From contig JAEZDA010000095.1 in NCBI GenBank assembly GCA_023433345.1, forward strand, positions 1 through 51,577: DNA of 51,577 bases. Direction: 5' to 3'. The notes beneath the pieces were generated by a model. It had not been told where the DNA came from and searched no databases. It worked only from the letters and a program-made list of their open reading frames with translations. Origin of the DNA: Bacteroidota bacterium. Lineage in GTDB: Bacteria > Bacteroidota > Bacteroidia > Chitinophagales > Chitinophagaceae. How positions within the stretch are numbered: position 1 is the stretch's first letter; each line of letters opens with the position of its first letter. This document shows, piece after piece, positions 45,051-51,577 of the stretch. The position numbers and the translations under genes are program-made.

Positions 45051-45509
45051 ATGAAAAGTATCTTCGTTTTTTTAGCGCTAATACTGGTTGTACAGGGGGT
45101 TAATGCACAGAATGCAATAGTGGATACTCCGCTTTTCGGAAATGTTACCATTGTAAAAGATCCAAGAATTGATATACTCGGGAAGAAATTGGCGGAGTAC
45201 AATGAAGCAGTTGCCGCAAAAAAGGCCAGGGCCGCCAAAGGTTACCGCCTGATGTTGCTGAGTACGAACGATCGAAACAAGGCGATGAGTGTAAGGTCGG
45301 CACTCATTCAGCAATTCCCGGATCATAAAGTTTATATGATATTTCAATCTCCCTTTATAAAGCTGAAGTTTGGAAATTTTGTGGAGAAAAAGGAAGCTGA
45401 AGACATGCGTAAAAAACTTCTTTCTTCCGGAATAATTACCGGTAATATTTATTTGCTTCCTGAAACAGTTGAAGTTCGCCCGGATACTAAACTTGAGGAG
45501 GAAGAATAG
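45051..45509 (+). CDS. Exported SPOR-domain protein
   Basis: This 152-residue protein starts MKSIFVFLALILVVQGVNAQ (signal peptide; an in-frame ATG nine bases upstream is also possible). After a 45-residue spacer comes a SPOR domain: GYRLMLLSTNDRNKAMSV as the first strand and helix, PDHKVYMIFQSPFIKLKFGN as the central strands, and KKLLSSGIITGNIYLLP as the final helix and strand. SPOR domains bind denuded septal peptidoglycan, so a role at the division site or in cell-wall turnover is likely. It follows deoC by 31 bases. Confidence 0.87.
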   Translation: MKSIFVFLALILVVQGVNAQNAIVDTPLFGNVTIVKDPRIDILGKKLAEYNEAVAAKKARAAKGYRLMLLSTNDRNKAMSVRSALIQQFPDHKVYMIFQSPFIKLKFGNFVEKKEAEDMRKKLLSSGIITGNIYLLPETVEVRPDTKLEEEE

Positions 45510-45579
45510 TTCTCCTCACTACTTCACCTGAGATATTCTTTACGTTGCAATCCTTACCTTCATCTGCAAAACGGTTTGA

Positions 45580-46746
45580 ATGATTGAGCAGATCAGGAAA
45601 CTATCCTCAGATTATCACCAGGAGTTTATTAAAATCAGGCATCATCTTCATGCCAATCCTGAATTGAGTTACGAGGAATTCGAAACTTCAAAGTTCATAC
45701 AATCTAAGCTCATTGAATGGAATATTCCTTTTGAGGTAATGGCAGGCACAGGCGTTGTCGGCATTATAGAGGGGCAGGATCCTTCTTCGCGTGTCACCGC
45801 ATTGCGTGCTGATATGGATGCCCTTCCCATTCAGGAGGAAAATGATGTTCCCTATCGATCTGTACGTGCCGGTGTAATGCATGCCTGCGGACATGATGTT
45901 CACACCACATGTTTACTTGGAGCTGCAAGAATTTTAAATGAAACCAGGAATAACTGGAGTGGCACTGTAAAGTTGATATTTCAGCCAGGTGAAGAAAAGA
46001 ACCCCGGAGGTGCGAGCCTGCTCATTAAAGGAGGTGTTCTCGAAAACCCTGCTCCGTCCCGCATTTTCGCCCTCCATGTTCATCCGATGTTACCCGTAGG
46101 AAAATTTAGTTTTAGAGGTGGGATGGTGATGGCAAGTGCAGATGAAATATATATTACTGTGCGTGCCAAAGGTGGACATGCTGCAGCGCCTCAGTTTACT
46201 GCAGATCCCATTTTGATAGCTTCTCATATTGTTATTGGATTGCAACAAATAGTAAGCAGAAATAATAATCCATTTAATCCGACAGTTTTATCGGTCACAT
46301 CCATCCAGGGAGGTAATACAACAAATGTGATACCCTCAGAGGTAAAGATGATGGGTACATTAAGGGCTATGGATGAAACCTGGCGTTTTAAGGCTCACCA
46401 CCTGATCATTAAACAAATTGAGGAAACCGCGGCTCTTATGGGCGCCACGGCGGAGGTTAAGATCGATGTTGGATATCCGTTTGTATTGAATAATGTTGAA
46501 CTAACGGAGTGGGCTAAACGAAAAGCTGAGGCCTTGGCAGGAGCCGAAAATGTTGAGGAAACGGAGTTAAGAATGGGTGCTGAGGATTTTGCTTACTATT
46601 CGCATAAAATTCCCGCGTGTTTTTTCCGGCTCGGTGCAGGCACGGAGAAGATCAATAGCAATGTGCACACTTCCACTTTTAATATTGATGAAAACGCAAT
46701 TGCAAACGGCATGGCCATGATGGCATGGCTTGCTGTTGCTGAATAA
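45580..46746 (+). CDS. M20 family amidohydrolase (N-acyl amino acid / IAA hydrolase type)
   Basis: This 388-residue M20D-type metallo-amidohydrolase contains LRADMDALPIQEENDVPYRS (Asp metal ligand region), then HACGHDVHTTCLLGAARIL (metal-binding His and catalytic Asp) and FQPGEEKNPGGASLLIKGG (Glu ligands). The dimerisation lid domain has VRAKGGHAAAPQFTADPI. MGAEDFAYYS near the C-terminus supplies another ligand. It should hydrolyse N-acyl or amide-linked amino acids; the exact substrate is not predictable. No signal peptide. It is 11 bases before the beta-CASP gene, so the two are an operon. Confidence 0.93.
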   Translation: MIEQIRKLSSDYHQEFIKIRHHLHANPELSYEEFETSKFIQSKLIEWNIPFEVMAGTGVVGIIEGQDPSSRVTALRADMDALPIQEENDVPYRSVRAGVMHACGHDVHTTCLLGAARILNETRNNWSGTVKLIFQPGEEKNPGGASLLIKGGVLENPAPSRIFALHVHPMLPVGKFSFRGGMVMASADEIYITVRAKGGHAAAPQFTADPILIASHIVIGLQQIVSRNNNPFNPTVLSVTSIQGGNTTNVIPSEVKMMGTLRAMDETWRFKAHHLIIKQIEETAALMGATAEVKIDVGYPFVLNNVELTEWAKRKAEALAGAENVEETELRMGAEDFAYYSHKIPACFFRLGAGTEKINSNVHTSTFNIDENAIANGMAMMAWLAVAE

Positions 46747-46757
46747 AGAATTATTTT

Positions 46758-48164
46758 ATGAAAATTGCTTTCCACGGTGCAGCGCGTACCGTTACAGGCT
46801 CAAAACATCTGATAACCCTGAGTAATGGCAAGAGAATTCTGCTGGATTGTGGAATGTTCCAGGGTATGGGCAGGGAAACGAACGAATTGAATGGAAGCTT
46901 TGGGTTTGATCCGGCAACTGTTACTCACATGATCTTGTCTCATGCGCACATCGATCATTGCGGGCTTATTCCAAAGCTGGTAAAGGAAGGGTATAAAGGG
47001 AAGATATATGCAACGCCCGCCACCCGCGACCTTGCAGCTGTTCTTCTTGAAGATTCGGCGGGCATACAGGAGAATGATATAAAATTTGAAAACAAAAGAA
47101 GATCATTGCAGGGAGTTCCGCTGCTCAGGCCTCTTTATACAAAGGAAGATGCTCTTGCCGCGATGGACTCATTTGTACTTGCGGATTATGGTAAATGGAT
47201 AAAACTTGATGAGGATGCAGAATTTTGTTTCACCGATGCCGGTCACATCATTGGCAGTACCTGCGTGCATCTCCGCCTGAAGGAAAATAATTCTGTTGTC
47301 AGGATCACATTCAGTGCTGATGTTGGAAGATACCGGGACATCCTGCTTAAATCGCCTGAAGTTTTTGATCAGGCTGATTATATCATACTTGAGTCAACTT
47401 ATGGCGATAGTCTGCATGATGTTCACCATCCTACAGTAGATACTTTGCTTGAATGGATCCAGCAGGCTTGCATAAAAAGCAAGGGCAAGTTGATCATTCC
47501 CGCATTCAGTGTTGGCCGAACCCAGGAGTTGTTATATGCGCTGAACCAGTTGGAAATCGAAAACAGGCTTCCATCGCTTGAATACTTTGTTGATAGTCCG
47601 CTCAGCACCAAAGCAACGCAGATCGTAAAGAGTTACCCTCAATATTTTAACAGCCGTATTCAAAAGGTGCTGCAGCATGACGAAGATCCTTTTTCCTTCC
47701 GTGGTTTAAAATTTACCAAATCTGTGGATGAATCTAAACTGTTGAACTATTATACAAAGCCTTGCGTGATAATATCGGCCAGTGGAATGGCAGAAGCGGG
47801 AAGAATTAAGCATCACATCAGCAATAATGTTGAGAACAGCCGCAACACAATTCTCATGACGGGATATTGTGAACCTAATTCGCTGGGTGCAAGACTTCTG
47901 AAAAAGCCCGAAACTGTTACCATTTTTGGCCAGCTTCACCAGGTAAATGCCACCATCGGTGAGATGAGAAGCATGAGTGCTCATGGCGATTACAACGACC
48001 TGTTACAATTTCTCGCCTGCCAGGAACCGCAGAGAGTTAAAAGAGTTTTCCTCGTTCATGGAGAATATGAGGTTCAGCAACATTTTGCTTCTATGCTTTT
48101 GAAGAAAGGGTTTGAACCACACATTCCTGATATGCATGAAGAGGTGGGTCTTACATTAAAATAG
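46758..48164 (+). CDS. MBL-fold beta-CASP metallo-hydrolase (RNase-type)
   Basis: This 468-residue metallo-beta-lactamase-fold protein has the HxHxDH motif in LSHAHIDHCGLIPKL and the second-metal His in TDAGHIIGSTCVHLRL. FSADVGRYRDILLKSPE follows, and ESTYGDSLHDVHHP supplies further metal ligands. The beta-CASP cap follows (AFSVGRTQELLYALNQLEIE). The C-terminal RNA-specificity (RMMBL) motif is in SMSAHGDYNDLLQFL and VFLVHGEYEVQQHFA. This layout matches the prokaryotic RNase/exonuclease group (CPSF-like). RNA processing is likely; substrate unknown. It forms a two-gene unit with the M20 gene. Confidence 0.93.
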   Translation: MKIAFHGAARTVTGSKHLITLSNGKRILLDCGMFQGMGRETNELNGSFGFDPATVTHMILSHAHIDHCGLIPKLVKEGYKGKIYATPATRDLAAVLLEDSAGIQENDIKFENKRRSLQGVPLLRPLYTKEDALAAMDSFVLADYGKWIKLDEDAEFCFTDAGHIIGSTCVHLRLKENNSVVRITFSADVGRYRDILLKSPEVFDQADYIILESTYGDSLHDVHHPTVDTLLEWIQQACIKSKGKLIIPAFSVGRTQELLYALNQLEIENRLPSLEYFVDSPLSTKATQIVKSYPQYFNSRIQKVLQHDEDPFSFRGLKFTKSVDESKLLNYYTKPCVIISASGMAEAGRIKHHISNNVENSRNTILMTGYCEPNSLGARLLKKPETVTIFGQLHQVNATIGEMRSMSAHGDYNDLLQFLACQEPQRVKRVFLVHGEYEVQQHFASMLLKKGFEPHIPDMHEEVGLTLK

Positions 48165-48212
48165 GAATGGGTGGTTGAAATAATGGCTCGCGCGGTCAAG
48201 TATGCGAATTCA

Positions 48213-48857
48213 TCAACTGCGCTCTGCGCGCCGGATGTGCAAAGACGCCTGGATCTCTTTTTCTTTCCTTAGCAAGTCTTCCTGTTTTAGAATTTCTTTT
48301 TCTGTGTCAGCAAGCTTTTCTGAAGTGTACTTCATTTTTTTTCTCAGTTCGTTCAGTTCGTCCTTTAAAGTTTCAAGCCTTTTATCTGCTTTCTTAACTG
48401 CATCATCCTGGCTGTTTATCTGAACATCAATGTCCGCGGCCGAAGAAGTTTGCAGGAAGCTGTTCATGAAAATTTTCGCACGGTCAAATTCCTTTGGATG
48501 CGAAGCAGGGGTGATGAAGGTTTCGAAACCTTGTGAAACGAGAAGGGTTACCACTGAGGCGTCTTTGTTTTTTTTGTCTTTTCGGGAAACCTTGAAATAG
48601 AGATCAATTTCCTGCTCGCAAATTGAGTCGATTTTGGCGCCATGGTAAGCTCTAAAGCCTTTTTGATCGCGGCTCTTTACATTAAAGGAATACATTTTTT
48701 CCTGAATTGCTTTTTCCACAATCCCTGTTTCAAAAGGAATGTTGATTTCAATGGCGGCCACCTGGTTGTTGTTGAATAAGGATGTGGTTGATTTGGATTG
48801 AGCGTTGGAGATTAGGGAGCACAGCACGGCCGTGAGTGCAAACAAGGTCGTTTTCAT
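48213..48857 (-). CDS. Exported coiled-coil protein of unknown function
   Basis: This 214-residue protein starts MKTTLFALTAVLCSLISNAQ, a signal peptide cleaved near NAQ. The middle is a beta-rich domain (VAAIEINIPFETGIVEKAIQ, VVTLLVSQGFETF). From about residue 150 the sequence is a long charged coiled coil (DAVKKADKRLETLKDELNEL, ADTEKEILKQEDLLRKEKEI). It is convergent with the beta-CASP gene, 48 bases away. I know no family for it; a periplasmic or outer-membrane scaffold is a guess from architecture. Confidence 0.65.
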   Translation of the reverse strand: MKTTLFALTAVLCSLISNAQSKSTTSLFNNNQVAAIEINIPFETGIVEKAIQEKMYSFNVKSRDQKGFRAYHGAKIDSICEQEIDLYFKVSRKDKKNKDASVVTLLVSQGFETFITPASHPKEFDRAKIFMNSFLQTSSAADIDVQINSQDDAVKKADKRLETLKDELNELRKKMKYTSEKLADTEKEILKQEDLLRKEKEIQASLHIRRAERS

Positions 48858-48965
48858 TAGAATTGGTTTAATGGGTTAGTTAGGTGAAGATAGTATGAAA
48901 ACCAAAGGGCGGCATTAGTAAACCTACGTAGTGTAACTACCTGAATTTAGAAGGATAGAAAAACA

Positions 48966-48990
48966 AAAAGCCTTCAGGAAGAAGGCTTTT
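48966..48990 (-). terminator. Terminator of tRNA-Glu
   Basis: A perfect 10-bp stem (AAAAGCCTTC / GAAGGCTTTT) with a 5-base loop lies immediately past the tRNA CCA end on the minus strand and ends in a T-run. Confidence 0.85.
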
Positions 48991-48991
48991 T

Positions 48992-49066
48992 TGGTACCAC
49001 GTACGGGATTCGAACCCGTGATTCCTCCGTGAAAGGGAGGCGTCTTAACCCCTTGACCAACGCGGC
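48992..49066 (-). tRNA. tRNA-Glu (anticodon TTC)
   Basis: Read on the minus strand, a cloverleaf can be folded: acceptor GCCGCGT with ACGTGGT (7 bp with two G-U pairs), D stem GTC/GAC, anticodon stem CCTCC/GGAGG with loop CTTTCAC (anticodon TTC), a 4-base variable loop, and T stem ACGGG/CCCGT with loop TTCGAAT. The 3' CCA is encoded. It is flanked by a strong promoter and a terminator, so it is a single-gene unit. Confidence 0.96.
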
Positions 49067-49083
49067 ATCGTTTGAAAGGACGG

Positions 49084-49115
49084 CAAAGATAATGTGAAGT
49101 AAAATTGCAGCCAAA
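49084..49115 (-). promoter_or_regulatory. Promoter of tRNA-Glu (-33 TTTG and -7 TATCTTTG)
   Basis: On the minus strand TTTG (49112-49115) is followed by 20 bases and then TATCTTTG (49084-49091), followed by CCG. This is a full Bacteroidota housekeeping promoter with correct spacing, 17 bases before the mature tRNA 5' end. It is the best-supported promoter in the window. Confidence 0.8.
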
Positions 49116-49208
49116 CTTTTTTGGTTTGGATTTAAAGGCTGAGGGACTGCTGGCGTCGACAAAAAATGATAGGCGAAAGGCTTACACGGCTTTCCAGATG
49201 CTTACCCG

Positions 49209-49218
49209 TTATTACTGC
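49209..49218. repeat. Possible left inverted repeat of an IS1595-like element
   Basis: TTATTACTGC is the exact reverse complement of GCAGTAATAA at 50103-50112, and the pair brackets the transposase-like gene. The match extends imperfectly by five bases outward. No target-site duplication was found. Confidence 0.4.
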
Positions 49219-49274
49219 CTTTGGGGAATTGTAAAGGAAACAAGTGTTTTCTTTCTTTGAAACTCTAAACAGAT

Positions 49275-50096
49275 ATGACAATGTTTAAAGGGATTTCTAC
49301 CAAACAATTTGATTCATATTTCAGTACCGAGGAACGATGCTGGCAGTATTTGTATAATCTCAAAATGAAGAAGGGGTTTATTTGTAAACGCTGTGAACAT
49401 GACAGTTTTTGGAAAGGTCGAACCGGATTTCATCGTCGCTGCACCAAATGCGATTACAACGAATCGTTATATGCAAATACAGCTTTTGAGGGAATGAAAT
49501 TGCCGCTTTTAAAGGTTTTCAGAATGATTTTTCTGATTTCAGTTTCCAGGGCTGGTGTGTCTACAAAAGCACTCGCTGAAGAAATGGGAACTAATCAAAA
49601 AACTGCATGGCTTATGCGGAGAAAGGTTCAGGATGCCATGACAACTGCTATCACAGGCACTTCCGCGGAAGTTCTTTACCGTGCCATTGATGGAATAACT
49701 TTAACACACCGAACTGGAAAAACCAGTGGGCTTCAACAAATTCACATTAAACTGGGAAAATGCAGGAAGGGCAGATCGCGGAAGAATTCCCTAAAGTTGA
49801 TTTCTATTGAACAAAAAGATGAAAGTCAGGATTTCCTTTCCTGTGACCTTCTTAATGGCAAATACGATGGGCTTTCCCCCGATATCCGTATTTGGAATTT
49901 CAGGGTTTGGCTTACAGGTACTCATCACCATTGTTCATTAAAGTATCTGCGGGGATATTTATCTGAGTTCCTTTTTAAACTCTCTAACAATGCCCGAAAG
50001 GATTTGATATGGCATAGGGTAATTTCTCTATTCATTAACCCCGATCCCAATAAATTCACTTTCAACGGGCGTCTTTCTGGTAAGTCGGAGGGCTAA
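49275..50096 (+). CDS. IS1595-like transposase, probably inactive (internal deletion)
   Basis: This 273-residue protein of the IS1595/ISXO2-like family has an N-terminal zinc ribbon with CKRCEHD and CTKCDYN (about residues 38-60). A helix-turn-helix region follows: STKALAEEMGTNQKTAWLMR. RAIDGITLTHRTGK then marks the first catalytic Asp, and the C-terminal WLTGTHHHCSLKYLRGYLSE matches the family's end of domain. Between these the core is roughly 50 residues too short: no TDGW-type second Asp and no intact third acidic motif can be seen. The frame stays open, so it is a recent internal deletion or a domesticated protein. It lies between the tRNA and gap genes, with a candidate inverted repeat on each side. 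Confidence 0.75.
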   Translation: MTMFKGISTKQFDSYFSTEERCWQYLYNLKMKKGFICKRCEHDSFWKGRTGFHRRCTKCDYNESLYANTAFEGMKLPLLKVFRMIFLISVSRAGVSTKALAEEMGTNQKTAWLMRRKVQDAMTTAITGTSAEVLYRAIDGITLTHRTGKTSGLQQIHIKLGKCRKGRSRKNSLKLISIEQKDESQDFLSCDLLNGKYDGLSPDIRIWNFRVWLTGTHHHCSLKYLRGYLSEFLFKLSNNARKDLIWHRVISLFINPDPNKFTFNGRLSGKSEG

Positions 50097-50102
50097 TATC
50101 GC

Positions 50103-50112
50103 GCAGTAATAA
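50103..50112. repeat. Possible right inverted repeat of the IS1595-like element
   Basis: GCAGTAATAA, the reverse complement of 49209-49218, lies 6 bases downstream of the transposase-like gene's stop codon. Confidence 0.4.
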
Positions 50113-50153
50113 AGGATAATGTCATATTTACCCGTAAACTAAAAACTTAACCG

Positions 50154-50161
50154 TAATTTTG
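50154..50161 (+). promoter_or_regulatory. Putative -7 element of gap
   Basis: TAATTTTG followed by CACCGC is an exact TAnnTTTG match 40 bases upstream of the gap ATG. Only a partial match (TTTA) lies near the -33 distance. Confidence 0.5.
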
Positions 50162-50201
50162 CACCGCAAAAATGATTTCCAATAATTAAATCCGCTTTAT
50201 C

Positions 50202-51212
50202 ATGAGTACAGTTAAAGTTGCAATAAACGGCTTCGGACGTATTGGCCGTTTGGTTTTCCGCCAGATATATAACATGCAAGGCATAGATGTTGTCGCAATT
50301 AACGACCTTACCAGCCCAGAAGTTCTGGCTCACCTCTTGAAATACGACAGTGCCCAGGGGCGTTTCGGCCAGGAAGTTTCGCATACTGAAAACTCAATAG
50401 TGGTAAACGGAGAAGATGTTAAAATATATGCTCAGAAAGATCCCGCACAAATTCCGTGGGGAAGCCACGATGTTGATGTAGTGATCGAATGCACAGGTTT
50501 CTTTACTGATAAAGACAAGGCTTCGGCTCATCTGAACGCTGGTGCAAAACGCGTTGTTATCTCTGCCCCCGCTACCGGCGATCTGAAAACCGTTGTATTC
50601 AATGTTAACCACGCAATCCTTGATGGGAGCGAAACAATAATAAGCTGTGCAAGCTGCACAACTAATTGCCTCGCCCCAATGGCGAAAACACTGAATGATT
50701 CTTTCGGCATTGAAACCGGTATCATGAGCACGATCCATGCTTATACTAATGATCAAAATACGCTCGATGCACCCCATCCAAAAGGCGACCTTCGCCGTGC
50801 CCGGGCTGCAGCTGCGAACATTGTGCCTAACAGCACCGGAGCTGCCAAAGCGATCGGTCTGGTTCTTCCGGAACTGAAAGGCAAACTTGATGGCGGAGCG
50901 CAAAGGGTTCCTACCATCACCGGATCTGTAACTGAACTGTACACAATTCTCAATAAAAAAGTGACCGCGGAAGAAGTGAATGCGGCGATGAAAGCTGCCA
51001 GCAATGAAAGCTTTGGATATACAGAAGATGAAATTGTGAGCAGCGATATCATCGGAATTAACTTCGGATCCCTGTTCGATGCCACGCAAACAAAGGTGAT
51101 GAGCGTAGGCGACAAACAAATGGTGAAAACGGTGAGCTGGTACGATAACGAAATGAGCTATGTTAGCCAGCTTGTTCGCACCGTGAAGCATTTTGCGGGA
51201 CTAATAGGATAA
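50202..51212 (+). CDS. gap: Glyceraldehyde-3-phosphate dehydrogenase, type I
   Basis: This 336-residue glycolytic enzyme oxidises glyceraldehyde-3-phosphate with NAD and phosphate. The NAD-binding start is VKVAINGFGRIGRLVFRQI, and the catalytic Cys is in SCASCTTNCLAPMAK, with NAD-ring and phosphate-loop residues nearby. The active-site His lies in IHAYTNDQNTLDAPH. WYDNEMSYVSQLV is the conserved C-terminal signature. The length is standard. It stands alone between the transposase remnant and a methyltransferase gene and has its own promoter. Confidence 0.98.
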   Translation: MSTVKVAINGFGRIGRLVFRQIYNMQGIDVVAINDLTSPEVLAHLLKYDSAQGRFGQEVSHTENSIVVNGEDVKIYAQKDPAQIPWGSHDVDVVIECTGFFTDKDKASAHLNAGAKRVVISAPATGDLKTVVFNVNHAILDGSETIISCASCTTNCLAPMAKTLNDSFGIETGIMSTIHAYTNDQNTLDAPHPKGDLRRARAAAANIVPNSTGAAKAIGLVLPELKGKLDGGAQRVPTITGSVTELYTILNKKVTAEEVNAAMKAASNESFGYTEDEIVSSDIIGINFGSLFDATQTKVMSVGDKQMVKTVSWYDNEMSYVSQLVRTVKHFAGLIG

Positions 51213-51242
51213 TTTTAATATCAAATAAAAAACAACAACATC

Positions 51243-51577
51243 ATGGGGAAGTCCCTTTTGCAACCAAAATGGCGGAACAGGGGTGTTTCAACACTCAAAA
51301 GGTTTAATCAACTCGAAAAATATTTCGAAGGAAAAAAAGTACTCGATGTCGGCTGCGTCGTAGGATACCGAAAACCAAACTGGATTCACGGACTTATCGC
51401 CAAGAAAGCTTCATCCCTGGTTGGAATTGATATCGATAAGCCCGCGTTGGAAGAAATTAAGAGCACTTATCCAAACCTCGATGTTCGCTATGGTGATGCA
51501 AGAAATTTTGATGTGAATGATACCTTTGATGTTATCCATGCAGGAGAACTGATCGAGCACATTGATAATTTCGAAGG
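51243..51577 (+). CDS. Class I SAM-dependent methyltransferase (truncated by window end)
   Basis: The frame begins at an ATG (MGKSLLQPKWRNRGVS) and runs to the window end, giving 111 residues. The SAM-binding motif I is KVLDVGCVVGYRKPN, with the acidic end of strand 2 in SLVGIDIDKPALEE. DVRYGDARNFDVNDTFDVI supplies motifs II-IV, and the truncated end has AGELIEHIDNFEG, typical of UbiE/class I methyltransferases that act on small molecules or glycans. It starts 30 bases after gap, so it could be cotranscribed. The substrate cannot be inferred. Confidence 0.88.
   Translation, partial: MGKSLLQPKWRNRGVSTLKRFNQLEKYFEGKKVLDVGCVVGYRKPNWIHGLIAKKASSLVGIDIDKPALEEIKSTYPNLDVRYGDARNFDVNDTFDVIHAGELIEHIDNFE

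Noticed and set aside
45490..45530. GA-rich stretch at the end of the SPOR gene as a hairpin terminator
   Set aside because: The arms need a bulge and no T-run follows; cannot be supported.
48928..48940. Inverted repeat GTAGT/ACTAC upstream of the coiled-coil protein gene as an operator
   Set aside because: Only five-base arms; too short to call.
49195..50120. Target-site duplication of an IS element
   Set aside because: The eight bases beyond the proposed repeats (GATGCTTA and AATGTCAT) do not match, so an intact recent insertion is not supported.
50394..51191. 265-codon open frame antisense to gap
   Set aside because: It is entirely inside the highly conserved gap gene in the antisense direction and has no recognisable domain or start signal. 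It is a shadow frame.

Overview
The window looks like a chromosomal segment of a Bacteroidota bacterium, most likely order Chitinophagales (Chitinophagaceae-like). This rests on four things. A giant secreted protein carries a C-terminal type IX secretion (T9SS) sorting domain. Several Bacteroidota-type families are present (DUF4476, DUF6089-like and PorT-like barrels, ScpB next to AtpG, fused malic enzyme/phosphotransacetylase). Most genes lack a clear Shine-Dalgarno sequence. Many genes are preceded by the Bacteroidota -7 promoter element TAnnTTTG, often followed by C. The species assignment is inference; no rRNA is present.

Layout. 1-2.7 kb: envelope and stress genes, namely an outer-membrane barrel, a lipoprotein, a PA2169-type four-helix protein and three related micro membrane proteins. 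2.8-5.7 kb: uvrA. 5.9-7.2 kb: a small exported protein and a DUF6089-like barrel. 7.3-13.6 kb: a leftward six-gene operon (GT4 glycosyltransferase, MsbA-like ABC exporter, exported protein with L,D-transpeptidase-like His/Cys motifs, rarA, truncated haemoglobin, elaA). 13.7-16.3 kb: a divergent operon with a second, paralogous GT4 enzyme and two methyltransferase-like proteins. 16.3-18.1 kb: aspS. 18.2-24.3 kb: a 2011-residue alpha-2-macroglobulin with an intact CxEQ thioester motif. 24.5-25.2 kb: a DUF4476 protein. 25.3-26.2 kb: sucD. 26.3-30.2 kb: maeB followed by an MlaE/MlaF lipid-transport pair. 30.3-30.7 kb: a DUF4442 protein. 31.1-39.1 kb: the 2660-residue T9SS cargo protein. 39.2-40.8 kb: scpB and a stand-alone atpG. 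41.0-45.5 kb: secA-deoC-SPOR protein. 45.6-48.2 kb: an M20 amidohydrolase and a beta-CASP metallo-hydrolase. 48.2-49.1 kb: a coiled-coil exported protein and tRNA-Glu(TTC). 49.2-50.1 kb: an IS1595-like transposase remnant. 50.2-51.2 kb: gap. 51.24 kb to the end: a truncated methyltransferase gene.

Most of the window is housekeeping plus cell-envelope biology. The parts that are less ordinary are the glycosyltransferase/methyltransferase/ABC-exporter locus at 10.7-16.3 kb, the three micro membrane proteins beside the PA2169 protein, the exported protein with a cryptic transpeptidase-like motif, the transposase that has apparently lost its catalytic middle while keeping an open frame, and the giant T9SS adhesin with four 88-residue repeats. 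I did not find a CRISPR array, a prophage, a restriction or anti-phage system, or a riboswitch, and I do not claim a wholly new system.
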